From JBFELO01 sp041552055 (GTDB lineage: Bacteria > Acidobacteriota > Thermoanaerobaculia > Thermoanaerobaculales > Sulfomarinibacteraceae), in contig JBFELO010000122.1 of assembly GCA_041552055.1 (NCBI GenBank), positions 1 to 14,099 on the forward strand: a stretch of 14,099 nucleotides of DNA. The letters run 5' to 3'. This document shows, piece after piece, positions 1 to 7,531 of this stretch. The stretch's first letter is position 1, and every line of letters begins with the position of its first letter. Under the pieces are notes generated by a model, which was given only the letters and a program-made list of their open reading frames with translations, had not been told where the DNA came from and made no database searches. The position numbers and the translations under genes were made by a program.

Positions 1-283
1 CGACCGCCTGGTAGTACTTCTCGGTCGTGCCCCGCACCGGCCGGGTGTCGACGAGCCGGATCAGCCCCGCCTCGGCGAGCGCGTCGACGTGGTGGTACAG
101 CCGGGTCGGCTTCTCACCGAGGATCTCGGCGACCTGTTTGGTGGTGCGGGGCTCCAGCACGATCGTCTCGAGAATCCGCACCCGCAGCGGGTCGGCGACC
201 ACCTTGACCTGCTCGAGGCTCGAGATCGTGTAGACGTCGGCCGGACCGTCCCAGCCGCTGCCGCTCGCCTTCTTGTCACTCAC
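1..283 (-). CDS. ArsR-type winged-helix transcriptional regulator (3' end missing)
   Basis: The gene runs leftward off the window edge, so only the first 94 residues are visible. The GTG start at 281-283 is chosen because GAGGAGG lies 4 nt upstream on the minus strand; the product begins MSDKKASGSG. Residues about 18-85 form a winged helix-turn-helix: an LEQVKVVADPLRVRILE stretch, then TTKQVAEILGEKPTRLYHHV as the HTH, then the wing with LVDTRPVRGTTEKYY. This pattern is typical of ArsR-like regulators with an HTH_20-type domain. No CxC metal site is visible in the part seen, so a metal sensor is not indicated. It diverges from an MFS exporter and probably represses it, by inference from this common arrangement. 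The ligand is unknown. Confidence 0.85.
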   Translation of the reverse strand, partial: MSDKKASGSGWDGPADVYTISSLEQVKVVADPLRVRILETIVLEPRTTKQVAEILGEKPTRLYHHVDALAEAGLIRLVDTRPVRGTTEKYYQAV

Positions 284-300
284 TTCGCCTCCTCTCGTGG

Positions 301-389
301 ATTTATGGTAGCATCTTGACAATTATTCAAACTTTTTTTAATATTCGAATCGTACTTTATGTTCGACGAGTCGAAAGGAGACGACGACC
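301..389. promoter_or_regulatory. Divergent promoter/operator region between regulator and exporter
   Basis: This AT-rich 89-bp stretch sits in otherwise GC-rich DNA. On the plus strand TTGACA (316-321), a 17-bp spacer and TAATAT (339-344) form a near-consensus sigma-70 promoter for the exporter. The palindrome ATTCGAAT (343-350) overlaps the -10, and a perfect 6-2-6 inverted repeat, TTCGACgaGTCGAA (362-375), lies in the short leader next to the Shine-Dalgarno AAAGGAG (374-380). On the minus strand TTGAAT, 17 bp and CATAAA (301-306) is a weaker candidate for the regulator. The TTCGA-type repeats are placed as expected for operators of a winged-helix dimer, but binding is inferred. Confidence 0.6.
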
Positions 390-1661
390 ATGACGACACG
401 CCCTGATTCGAATCGACCGATGCGGCCCTTCCTGGTGCTGCTCAGCGGGCAATCCGTCTCGCTGCTCGGCAGCCAGGCCGTCCAGTTCGCCATGATCTGG
501 TGGCTGACGGAATCCACCGGATCGGCCGCGGTGCTGGCCGCGGCCGGCTTGCTCGGGCTCGCGCCGCAGATCGTGCTCGGCCCGGTGATCGGAGCGCTCG
601 TCGACCGCTGGAACCGCAAGCGCATCCTGTGGCTCGCCGACTCGCTGGTGGCCGCCGCGTCCGCCGGGCTGGCGCTCGCCTTCCTGGCCGGCCCGGTCCC
701 GTACCCCGTCGTGCTCGCGGTGCTGTTCGTCCGCGCGTTGGGCGGCGCCTTCCACGCCCCGGCGATGCTGGCGTCGACCTCGTTGATGGTTCCGGAGCGG
801 CACCTGACGCGGATCCAGGGGCTGCAGCAGGCGGTCCAGGGCGGGGCGCTGATCGTGACCGCGCCGCTCGGTGCGCTGCTCGTCACGGCGCTGCCGATGG
901 CGGCGGTGATGGCGGTCGACGTGGTCACGGCCTTCGTCGCGCTCGCGCCGCTGGCGTTCGTCGCCGTCCCGCAGCCCAAACATGAGGCGATCGAGGACGG
1001 CTCGCTCGGGCTGCGTTCGACCTGGCGCGACATTGCCTCCGGCGTGACCTACCTGCGTGAGCGCGCCGGCCACCTCCCGCTGCTCGCGATGGCAACGGTG
1101 GTCAACCTGTGCATGGTCCCGGCGTTTGCGCTCCTGCCGCTACTGGTGGTGGAGCAGGGCGGCGAGGCGGCGACGCTCGGTTGGCTGAACTCGGCATTCG
1201 GGATCGGGACGATCGCAGGCGGTGTCCTGCTCGGCGTCTGGGGCGGGTTCCGGCGCCGAGTTCACACGACCTTCCTCGGGCTGATGCTCGCAGGGGTCGG
1301 CACGGTGGTGCTCGGGACCGCGACCTCGGCGGCGACTGCGCTGGTTGGCATCGTGCTCCTCGGGGTGACGATTCCGTGCGTCAACGGACCGATTCAGGCC
1401 GTGCTCCAGGCGACGGTGGCCCCCGAGTTCCAGGGGCGCGTGTTCACGCTCTACACCAGTGCGGCCGGCGCGATGACGCCGCTCGGTTTCGCGATCGCCG
1501 CGCCAGTCGCCGAGCTGCTCGGCGTTCACGCGTGGTACCTCGCGGGCGGCGTTGCCTGTGTCGCGATGGGCGTCGCGGGCTTCCTGGTTCCGTCGATCGC
1601 ACGGATCGAGGATGCCGAACCGGTCGCTGCGGCAGCCGGCGAGCTCCCGAGCGAGGCGTGA
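390..1661 (+). CDS. MFS transporter, DHA3/MefA-like drug exporter family
   Basis: A 423-residue inner-membrane protein of the length and hydrophobic pattern of a 12-helix major facilitator. The signature loop between helices 2 and 3 is visible at about residues 68-80 (GALVDRWNRKRIL), a motif A variant common in DHA3 proteins related to the macrolide exporter MefA. A conserved stretch later in the protein (about 325-350) has the family pattern around VNGPIQAVLQATVAPEFQGRVFT. The ATG at 390 is supported by AAAGGAG 9 nt upstream; a second in-frame ATG at 420 lacks a comparable site. It is transcribed away from a winged-helix regulator, so export of a toxic compound under ligand-relieved repression is the likely role. 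The substrate cannot be read from the sequence. Confidence 0.9.
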   Translation: MTTRPDSNRPMRPFLVLLSGQSVSLLGSQAVQFAMIWWLTESTGSAAVLAAAGLLGLAPQIVLGPVIGALVDRWNRKRILWLADSLVAAASAGLALAFLAGPVPYPVVLAVLFVRALGGAFHAPAMLASTSLMVPERHLTRIQGLQQAVQGGALIVTAPLGALLVTALPMAAVMAVDVVTAFVALAPLAFVAVPQPKHEAIEDGSLGLRSTWRDIASGVTYLRERAGHLPLLAMATVVNLCMVPAFALLPLLVVEQGGEAATLGWLNSAFGIGTIAGGVLLGVWGGFRRRVHTTFLGLMLAGVGTVVLGTATSAATALVGIVLLGVTIPCVNGPIQAVLQATVAPEFQGRVFTLYTSAAGAMTPLGFAIAAPVAELLGVHAWYLAGGVACVAMGVAGFLVPSIARIEDAEPVAAAAGELPSEA

Positions 1662-1729
1662 TCTGCCGAGTGGCGCTGATCTCGCTCCGACACCCTGTCG
1701 ACGTACGGCCGCTGCGCGATTATGCACAG

Positions 1730-1786
1730 GTTCCAGGTTTGCGGACCTCGCGAATGTCGCTTACGCACGATACGCAAACCTGGAAC
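1730..1786. repeat. Perfect 14-bp inverted repeat with 29-nt loop
   Basis: The arms GTTCCAGGTTTGCG (1730-1743) and CGCAAACCTGGAAC (1773-1786) are exact reverse complements. The 29-nt loop contains a smaller hairpin, GCGA-ATG-TCGC (1750-1760). The element lies between the convergent exporter (stop at 1661) and solute-binding protein gene (stop at 1836), where a bidirectional terminator would be expected. However, no T-run follows either arm and the loop is long for an intrinsic terminator. No target-site duplication is visible at its ends. It could be a copy of a dispersed palindromic (REP-like) repeat or an RNA structure. Confidence 0.7.
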
Positions 1787-1835
1787 AACGTCCTTGGTGC
1801 ACTGTCGGTGCGGATGCCGCGGATGCTCGGCGGCC

Positions 1836-2846
1836 TTAGAACTGCAGCGTAAACAGCGTTGTGCCCTGCTTGAAGGTCGTGTCCATTTGGTCAGCCGGGC
1901 CCTGGGTCTTGTACTGCTGCGGGATGGCGTCCCAGCCCTCATAGATGTTCCCCTTGATGAAGAAGCGCTGCTTCTCCGGCGGAGTTTCGGGCGTCGCGCC
2001 AAACACGTCGTAGATGGAGCCCGGCGGGGCCAGGCCCACCTGGTCTCCGAGCGCCACCACCTCGTCTCGGCCATCGCCGTCCACGTCCACCTGGATCCAG
2101 CCGAGGTGGAGTATCTCGGCGAAGGTCCCGTCGGTCAGCATACCGCGGAGCTCGGTATTGAAGGCCTCGATGATCTCCTCGGCGCCAGGCAGGTCCCGTC
2201 GCACGGCGAAGTGCAGCGTCCGTCGCGCCAGCGGCGTGGTCCCGAACTCGAGCGTGGCGGCGGCTTCCTGGGGCTGGTTGGTGAGCAGGTAGAGCGCCAC
2301 CAGCCCATCCACCAGCATGTAGTCCACCTCGCCCGCGAGGAGCCTGTCGAGGTTCTCCTGGTCGTTGCGGCCGTTGATGAAGAGCACTCCCTGAGCCGAG
2401 TCAATCTCCTCGCCGTAGGCGTAGTGGCCGACCGCTGCCACTCGCTTGCCGCCGAGGTCCGTAATCTTGGTGGCAGCCACATCGCTGCCCTTGCGGCCCA
2501 CCAGCACCAGGCGGTTTTCCAGATACGGGTCGGAGAACAGGAGGTCCCGCTCCCGTTCGTCGGACCGCCACATCGCGGCGCTCCCGTCGAACGACCCCTG
2601 CCGTATCCCGCGCACCACCTCCCTCCAGCCGACCACCTTGGTGATCGCCTCGATCCCGGCGCGCTCGAGTGCGGTGTGCACGATCTCGATCGCGATGCGG
2701 TGGTTGCCGGGTCGGTCGGTGAACGGCGGCCAGGCGTCGGACGCCAGCTGGAGTTCAGCTTGACCTGCCGCCTGGGCCGGCAGCACCACCAATACGACGA
2801 CCACCAAAAAGGCGATTCGCTTCGCGTGATGAGCAAGGATCTTCAT
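1836..2846 (-). CDS. Periplasmic solute-binding protein, family 3-like, with C-terminal extension
   Basis: A 336-residue secreted protein when started at the ATG at 2844-2846, which directly precedes a clear signal peptide (MKILAHHAKRIAFLVVVVLV, then a cleavage-like AQAAGQA). The body matches the SBP_bac_3 (HisJ/GlnH-like) pattern: LASDAWPPFTD at the mature N-terminus, then FDGSAAMWRSDERERDLLFSD and GEVDYMLVDG. After this fold, at about residues 245-336, comes an unusual tail beginning with VDVDGDGRDEVVALG, resembling an FG-GAP or EF-hand-type calcium-binding loop. No ABC permease or ATPase gene is nearby, so it is an orphan binding protein. It follows the S9 peptidase by 113 nt and may be co-transcribed. 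An alternative start at 2957, with GGAG overlapping the peptidase stop, would put 37 extra residues before the signal peptide and is less likely. The ligand is unknown. Confidence 0.8.
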   Translation of the reverse strand: MKILAHHAKRIAFLVVVVLVVLPAQAAGQAELQLASDAWPPFTDRPGNHRIAIEIVHTALERAGIEAITKVVGWREVVRGIRQGSFDGSAAMWRSDERERDLLFSDPYLENRLVLVGRKGSDVAATKITDLGGKRVAAVGHYAYGEEIDSAQGVLFINGRNDQENLDRLLAGEVDYMLVDGLVALYLLTNQPQEAAATLEFGTTPLARRTLHFAVRRDLPGAEEIIEAFNTELRGMLTDGTFAEILHLGWIQVDVDGDGRDEVVALGDQVGLAPPGSIYDVFGATPETPPEKQRFFIKGNIYEGWDAIPQQYKTQGPADQMDTTFKQGTTLFTLQF

Positions 2847-2959
2847 AGCCGGAACAAGATTTCGCGGAGTGATTCTATTCCGGATGCGTCCCCGAGGTCC
2901 CTGGTCCGATCCGGGTGCTCGCGCGCTCCCCATGGGTGCCACATCGACAGTTCCCATCC

Positions 2960-5407
2960 CTACTCCGAGTTCTTCACATACCTGTCAAACCACCGGATCT
3001 GCTCCCACAGGACGTGCTCGATGCTTTCGCGAGCCCGGTAGCCGTGGTCCTCGAACGGCAGCAGCACCAAACGGGCAGTACCTCCCGATCCACGCACGGC
3101 CTCGAAGAAGACCTCGGACTGGAATGTGAGGGTGCCAGGGTTGGAGTCCATATCACCGTGGATGACCAGCACCGGCTCGTTCACCTGGTCCGCGAAAAAG
3201 GTCGGCGAGACCTGAATGTAGACGCCGCGCGCCTCGAACAGCGAGCGGCGCTCGTACTGGAAACCGAACGGCTGGGTGGTCTTGTTGTAGGAGCCCGAGC
3301 GGGCGATGCCGGCCCGGAACAGATCGGTGTGGGCCAGCAGATTGGCCACCATGAGCCCACCGTGGCTGTGGCCGATCACGCCGATGCGTTCGGGATCGGC
3401 CACGCCGATCTCCACCGCCTTGGCCACCGCTGACTTAGCGTCGGCCACCAGCTGGGGCACGAAGGTGTCGTAGGTGGTCTCGGGATCTCCGATCATGGGC
3501 ATGGCGGTACGGTCGAGCACGGCGTACCCCTCGAGAAGGAAGTAGAGATGGGAGGCGCCGTAGAACCTGCTGAATCGCCGGGTCGAGCCGCGCACCTGCC
3601 CCGCGGTGGACGGGTCCGAGTACTCCAGCGGGTAGGCGTACACCACGGTGGGCAGCCGCGTCCCCTCCTCGTAGCCCGGGGGTAGGTTCAGCTCGAAGCT
3701 GAGCGGCACGCCGTCCTCTCGTTCGTAGCGGACGAGACGCTTCTCGATTTGGCGCAGCTGGGGGGTCGGATCCTCGAAACGGGTGATCGGCGTTCTGGTG
3801 ATGGCCCGAGTGGCTTCGCCTTCGGCTGCCTCGATCACCTCTCCTAAGGTGGCCAGTTCGTAGTTGGGCACGTCGACCGCGGACTCGGATCGCAGTATGA
3901 ACCGGTCCTCATCACCGGCAAAGGCCACGAACAACTCGTAGCGTTGCGGATCGCAGCGGAAGAGGCGTTGGACCTCGCCCGACTCCATGTGGCGCAGGTC
4001 CAGAAAGGGCCGATCGCCCTCGTCGGTGCCGCCGCTACCCGAGAAGTACACCGCGTCCCCCTGCTGGTGGAGCACCCGCTGGCCGTTCGGCAGCGGGTGG
4101 GTCAGGGCGTAGCCGGGTGACGTGTAGCGGTCGCTCTCGTTGTGGTCGAACCACAGCCGCGAGGCACCCGTGTCCACGTCCAGCAGCCAGGCGTAGCGCC
4201 AGCGACGGATGCGTTCGCGCTGAGTAAGCATGAGCGTGCCCCCCTCGGCGCCCCACCCGCCCTGCCAGCTCACGATACGGTGCTCTGCGCGGAAGACCTC
4301 CTCGGCCTCCCCGGTGAAGGGCGCGCCCAGCCGCATCAGCCGGTCGCGGTGGGTGGCCTCGGCCACCGGGTTGCCACCGTCCAGGGCTTCGACCCAAAAC
4401 AGGGTGTGCGGCGCGGTGGCGCGCCACGACGCGCTCCGAGGACCGAGAGGAACACCGTGGATGGGCACCTGGTCGGCCACGGGGAGAGAGGCAACTGTCG
4501 CCACCGGCGCACCGTTCGCGTTCCACACCTCGAGCTCGCTGGCGAAACGCCACCAAGCCACCGCGTGCGACCAGGGGCCCACCAGGCGCTTCACGAGCAG
4601 ATACTTCCCGTCCGGTGAGAACTCGGCAGTGGCGTACACGGCGGGCCCACCGAGCATCTCCGTCGTTCCCGCCGCTGGGTCCACCACCACCAGCTCGGAG
4701 GTCGCATAGTAGGAAAACAGCGCGTCGTCGTGGGCGGTCGCGAGCAGGTTGCGCGCCTCGTAGGTGGATCGTGAGGTGGCCCCCGCCCCTTCGAGGACCT
4801 CGGGGCCGGCCGGGATGGCCGGCGGCTCGGGAGCCGAACCGCGCTTCGGGAAACGGCGGACCAGGAGGCGCTTCTGGTCCGGCAGCCAGCTCACGGCGCC
4901 GCCCAGGAGTTGATTGACCGCCAGGTTCTCGATCTTGGTCAGTTCGCCGCTGACGGAGCCCACCCACAGACCCATGTGATCCGCGTGCCGGACGATCAGG
5001 GCGAATCTCCGGCCGTCGGCTGTCCAGCTGACCTCGTGGATCTCGGCATCCTCCGGCAGCGGCAGGGCCGTCTCGTCGCCCCCTTCAACGGTGACGAGAC
5101 GTGGCGAGGTGGCGCCGTGCCGCCCGTGGATGGTGCCGACCACCGGATCGACCCGAATGCCGGCCAGCACGTGCATCGGCGCCGCCAGCTCGGCAAGGGT
5201 GGGATAGAGGACAGGGTCGGCCAGCAGGAGATGCCCGCCCGTGGGCGAGCTCCACACCGTCGGAAGCCGGGGAGCATGCAGGACCTGCATCACCTCCGCG
5301 GGTGGGGTCTGCCACCCTGATGTCGGCTCAAGCGCGATCTCAGCAGCCCCGGTCTCGGGTGCACTCAGCGACGCGACAGCGACGAGCGCGGTCAGGACAC
5401 GCAACAT
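2960..5407 (-). CDS. Secreted S9 (prolyl oligopeptidase) family peptidase, glutamyl endopeptidase-like
   Basis: An 815-residue exported serine peptidase. The ATG at 5405-5407 is supported by AGGAGG 6 nt upstream and begins a signal peptide (MLRVLTALVAVASLSAPETG). The open frame extends 76 codons further upstream without a ribosome site. Residues about 25-560 are the beta-propeller with WD-like strands such as VSWTADGRRFALIVR. Residues near 199-209 (PAGPEVLEGAG) and 226-243 (HDDALFSYYATSELVVVD) match the S9D glutamyl endopeptidase subgroup known from chloroplast CGEP. The C-terminal alpha/beta hydrolase carries the triad: Ser681 in GHSHGG, Asp754 in IHGDMDSNPGT and His788 in EDHGYRARES. The family cleaves peptides, often after Glu; the specificity here is inferred. 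It lies just upstream of the binding-protein gene on the same strand. Confidence 0.9.
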   Translation of the reverse strand: MLRVLTALVAVASLSAPETGAAEIALEPTSGWQTPPAEVMQVLHAPRLPTVWSSPTGGHLLLADPVLYPTLAELAAPMHVLAGIRVDPVVGTIHGRHGATSPRLVTVEGGDETALPLPEDAEIHEVSWTADGRRFALIVRHADHMGLWVGSVSGELTKIENLAVNQLLGGAVSWLPDQKRLLVRRFPKRGSAPEPPAIPAGPEVLEGAGATSRSTYEARNLLATAHDDALFSYYATSELVVVDPAAGTTEMLGGPAVYATAEFSPDGKYLLVKRLVGPWSHAVAWWRFASELEVWNANGAPVATVASLPVADQVPIHGVPLGPRSASWRATAPHTLFWVEALDGGNPVAEATHRDRLMRLGAPFTGEAEEVFRAEHRIVSWQGGWGAEGGTLMLTQRERIRRWRYAWLLDVDTGASRLWFDHNESDRYTSPGYALTHPLPNGQRVLHQQGDAVYFSGSGGTDEGDRPFLDLRHMESGEVQRLFRCDPQRYELFVAFAGDEDRFILRSESAVDVPNYELATLGEVIEAAEGEATRAITRTPITRFEDPTPQLRQIEKRLVRYEREDGVPLSFELNLPPGYEEGTRLPTVVYAYPLEYSDPSTAGQVRGSTRRFSRFYGASHLYFLLEGYAVLDRTAMPMIGDPETTYDTFVPQLVADAKSAVAKAVEIGVADPERIGVIGHSHGGLMVANLLAHTDLFRAGIARSGSYNKTTQPFGFQYERRSLFEARGVYIQVSPTFFADQVNEPVLVIHGDMDSNPGTLTFQSEVFFEAVRGSGGTARLVLLPFEDHGYRARESIEHVLWEQIRWFDRYVKNSE

Positions 5408-5781
5408 GGACAGCCTCCTGGGCTCCGTGTGGTCTGAACAGGTTGTGTTCCACGGAAATTGTTCTCGAAATAGCACCAGTCCGAGCCTCACGATTTTCAA
5501 TTCGCGACGCCACGTTAACCAACTCCCGAGGAGTGAGTCAACGCGAAAGAACCGGCGCAGTTCCGGATCTACAGAGGCGCTGAAGATGATGATCTGGGGA
5601 TTGACCTGGGGAGATTGAATCATGTGCCCGGTCAACGACTCGGGTACGCGATGCGGCTTACGGCGCCTGGAGCAACCGTCTTGATTACGTTCCGGGCACT
5701 CTTTCGGGGATTCGTCTGCGCCTTCTGGACGGAGCGCGCGATCCCCGTGGTAACGGCCGCGGGTCGACGCCGAAGGTCATC
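5408..5781 (-). other. 374-bp non-coding stretch upstream of the peptidase gene
   Basis: I find no credible gene here. On the minus strand TTGACT (5536-5541), a 17-bp spacer and TTAACG (5513-5518) is a weak sigma-70 candidate for the peptidase. The spacer holds a small palindrome, ACTCCcgaGGAGT (5522-5534), which could be an operator. Nearer the upstream lipoprotein gene, CGGGGAT (5705-5711) and ATCCCCG (5741-5747) form a 7-bp inverted repeat with a 29-nt loop, downstream of that gene's stop at 5782. No T-run follows it, so termination there is uncertain. Confidence 0.3.
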
Positions 5782-6471
5782 TCACCCCCGATAGGGGAAC
5801 TTCTTGGCCAGCTCTTCCGTGAAGCCGGAGATCACCTGGTTGACGGGGTACTGCCAGTCGGTGGCCTGTGCCAGATCCGTCTGCCAGAGGACCGTCCCGT
5901 CGACGCTGTCGATGAGCTCGCAGTTGGCCCAGATGTCATGCGTCTTGACCAATCCCCACGGGAGAACGGGGGCGAGCCTCCCCTCGGTGACCTCGTTGAC
6001 GACCGTCAACCCCAGATCGACGCCGAACGACTCGCCATCGGAGAGATAGCGGGTCTTCTGCACCGAGGTGCTGATCACCGCATCCACCCTGAGCACACGG
6101 GCCAGCGACTTGGCGGACATGGACCACGACTCGCGAATTCCAATTCCGGCGTCGTCGAGGAGACGGTTGGTGGTCTCGGGCGGCTGGATCTCGATCCGGA
6201 TCGGGTGCTTCCTGTGCACGCTCGCCTGGTGGAGCAGGCGGTAGTAGTACGCCTCCTGGAAGGCCACGCTCTCCGCCTCCTCGATCAGGGCGATCTGCTG
6301 GGCCGTGAGATCGCGGGGCGGGTCCCCGGTGAGGACCATCTCGAACGGCAGCACGGCGATGACCTGGTGGTGTTGGGCCCGCTCGGCGAACTGCGGGGAC
6401 TGGTAGTTGGCGGTCGAACATGCTGCGGCAAACAGCAGCACCGTCACCGAGAAGACTCTCCGGGATTTCAT
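5782..6471 (-). CDS. Uncharacterised lipoprotein
   Basis: A 229-residue protein with a lipoprotein signal: basic start MKSRR, hydrophobic VFSVTVLLFAAA and a candidate lipidated Cys18, followed by Ser. The ATG at 6469-6471 has GGAGGA 6 nt upstream, so the start is secure. The mature domain begins with HHQVIAVLPFE (about residues 34-44) and ends with a DGTVLWQTDLAQATDW segment and the tail ELAKKFPYRG. The early IAVLPFE strand and the late DG.xLW plus KFPY features recall GNA1162/TolB-N-like periplasmic lipoproteins that assist envelope complexes. That likeness is inference from pattern only. It stands alone, with 374 nt after it and 259 nt before it, so neighbours give no clue to its job. Confidence 0.75.
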   Translation of the reverse strand: MKSRRVFSVTVLLFAAACSTANYQSPQFAERAQHHQVIAVLPFEMVLTGDPPRDLTAQQIALIEEAESVAFQEAYYYRLLHQASVHRKHPIRIEIQPPETTNRLLDDAGIGIRESWSMSAKSLARVLRVDAVISTSVQKTRYLSDGESFGVDLGLTVVNEVTEGRLAPVLPWGLVKTHDIWANCELIDSVDGTVLWQTDLAQATDWQYPVNQVISGFTEELAKKFPYRG

Positions 6472-6730
6472 GTCTGCTCCTCCAATCCTCGGCGATCATT
6501 CGAGACGACCGCCGACCTTGGCAGGGCAATTCCCGTGCCAGCGATCGAACACCGGTTTGGGTTCTGCCTGAAATCAAGAGCCCACCAGGGAGGACACGGT
6601 GTCCCAGTGGAGGGGCGGGTTGGTGGGAGCAACCCGGCGAGAAGTGCGGGCTTAGGGTAGATTCAAGTCGGGAGCAATCCGAGACTCGATGAGTTCACGA
6701 ACGTGAGCACGGCTGCGCGTCCATCAGTCA
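6472..6730. other. Intergenic stretch with two short palindromes
   Basis: No gene is supported here. Two compact inverted repeats stand out: GGACAC-g-GTGTCC (6592-6604), and a 7-bp stem CGGGTTG/CAACCCG with a 7-nt loop (6616-6636). The second lies 95 nt downstream of the membrane-protein stop at 6731 and could end that transcript, but no T-run follows it. No convincing -35/-10 pair was found for the lipoprotein gene. Confidence 0.25.
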
Positions 6731-7144
6731 TCATCCACGGAGAAGAGCAACCGGGGCGACTGCGAGAATCCAGCTCGTCAGTGAGCCGAGAAGGAAGTAC
6801 TCAATGATGGAGTCCACCTCGAGCGGTTCCTGTTCGGTGTGCTCAGATGAAGCAGCCTCATTCTGAGATGACTCCTCCTCGGTCAGCTGAGACACCTTCG
6901 ATATCTCTGGAAAACGAAGGAGGCTCTTTGCGGAGACGATCAGAGCGGCCGCCGTCGGTTCTCCGGCAAGGGCAACGCCGAGAATCATGAGAGGTTCCAA
7001 CGGCTCGATCAGTCGTCCACCTCGGAGACGGCTTTCTGATCGTTCGATCTGGGTTCCCGCAGCCGTGAGAACAACGCGAACGACACCATTGGCGGTTGCG
7101 GTGAAAACGACGGAGATCCCGACGATGAGGACAAAACCATCCAA
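6731..7144 (-). CDS. C-terminal part of an amber-interrupted SatD-associated membrane protein
   Basis: 137 codons from a TTG at 7142-7144. The same frame is open for 27 further codons, back to a single TAG at 7226-7228 that ends the preceding membrane ORF. There is no ATG or GTG and no ribosome site in between, so an independent start is poorly supported. Three hydrophobic helices are visible: GFVLIVGISVVFTATANGVV, PLMILGVALAGEPTAAALIV and the C-terminal FLLGSLTSWILAVAPVALL. Between the first two is RGGRLIEPLEPLMI, and after the second comes SAKSLLRFPEIS; both resemble conserved patches I recall from membrane proteins beside satD genes. An acidic Glu/Ser-rich linker (LTEEESSQNEAASSEHTEQE) precedes the last helix. 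Most likely this is the downstream half of one 267-codon gene, broken by a nonsense change, read through, or split by a sequence error. Confidence 0.55.
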   Translation of the reverse strand: MDGFVLIVGISVVFTATANGVVRVVLTAAGTQIERSESRLRGGRLIEPLEPLMILGVALAGEPTAAALIVSAKSLLRFPEISKVSQLTEEESSQNEAASSEHTEQEPLEVDSIIEYFLLGSLTSWILAVAPVALLRG

Positions 7145-7225
7145 GCCGAGATCGGACAGGACGGGAAACGGGAGGGAGTCGAGCCAGATCGAAGCTCGAG
7201 CAGACTCTCGGAGATTCCGGAAGCC

Positions 7226-7531
7226 CTAAGTGGCCGTAAGGAGTCCCAACGGTGCGGAGAGCGCGACGATGGCCACCAATGGACGGGCATGCCCGCCTTC
7301 GGATACCCTGACTATCGACCAACCGAGAGATGCCGCAATGACGGTCACGTGCAGAGCGATCGCGGCCCAGCCGTCGCCACCACCCGTCAAACAGAAGCCT
7401 AAAGCCGCAGTCGCGAGACCAGCGGCCGTGGCCAGAATCCCGCGTCGCGCGCTCTTGACCTCGCCTCCGAGTCCCCCCGCGATCAGGTCACCAACACCTA
7501 TGGCCAGTAACGCGAGGCCAAGAAGCGTCAT
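7226..7531 (-). CDS. Small membrane protein, N-terminal part of the amber-interrupted gene
   Basis: 101 codons, start ATG at 7529-7531, overlapping the satD stop codon by 4 nt (ATGA). This implies translational coupling and a shared transcript. Four hydrophobic segments are visible: MTLLGLALLAIGVGDLIAGG, then RGILATAAGLATAALGF, IALHVTVIAASLGW and LVAIVALSAPLGLL. The frame stops at TAG (7226-7228) and then continues in phase into the next ORF with further membrane helices. Joined, the two give about 267 codons and seven helices, a plausible single integral membrane protein. Alone, this would be a truncated four-helix product. Its biochemical role is unknown; the tight link to satD suggests a joint function. 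Confidence 0.65.
   Translation of the reverse strand: MTLLGLALLAIGVGDLIAGGLGGEVKSARRGILATAAGLATAALGFCLTGGGDGWAAIALHVTVIAASLGWSIVRVSEGGHARPLVAIVALSAPLGLLTAT

Noticed and set aside
1730..1786. The inverted repeat as an integron attC site or a small transposon (MITE)
   Set aside because: The ends do not fit the attC core consensus (GTTRRRY), no integrase is nearby, and there is no flanking target duplication.
1722..3041. A 439-codon plus-strand open frame opposite the binding-protein gene
   Set aside because: Antisense shadow: no recognisable domain or ribosome site, and the minus frame has a signal peptide and a full SBP_bac_3 pattern.
5408..5635. A 76-codon N-terminal extension of the S9 peptidase
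   Set aside because: The internal start at 5407 has AGGAGG at ideal spacing and begins a signal peptide, which would be buried in the longer form.
5938..6660. A 240-codon plus-strand open frame across the lipoprotein gene and its upstream gap
   Set aside because: The minus-strand lipoprotein has a secure ribosome site and lipobox, whereas this frame has no recognisable domain.
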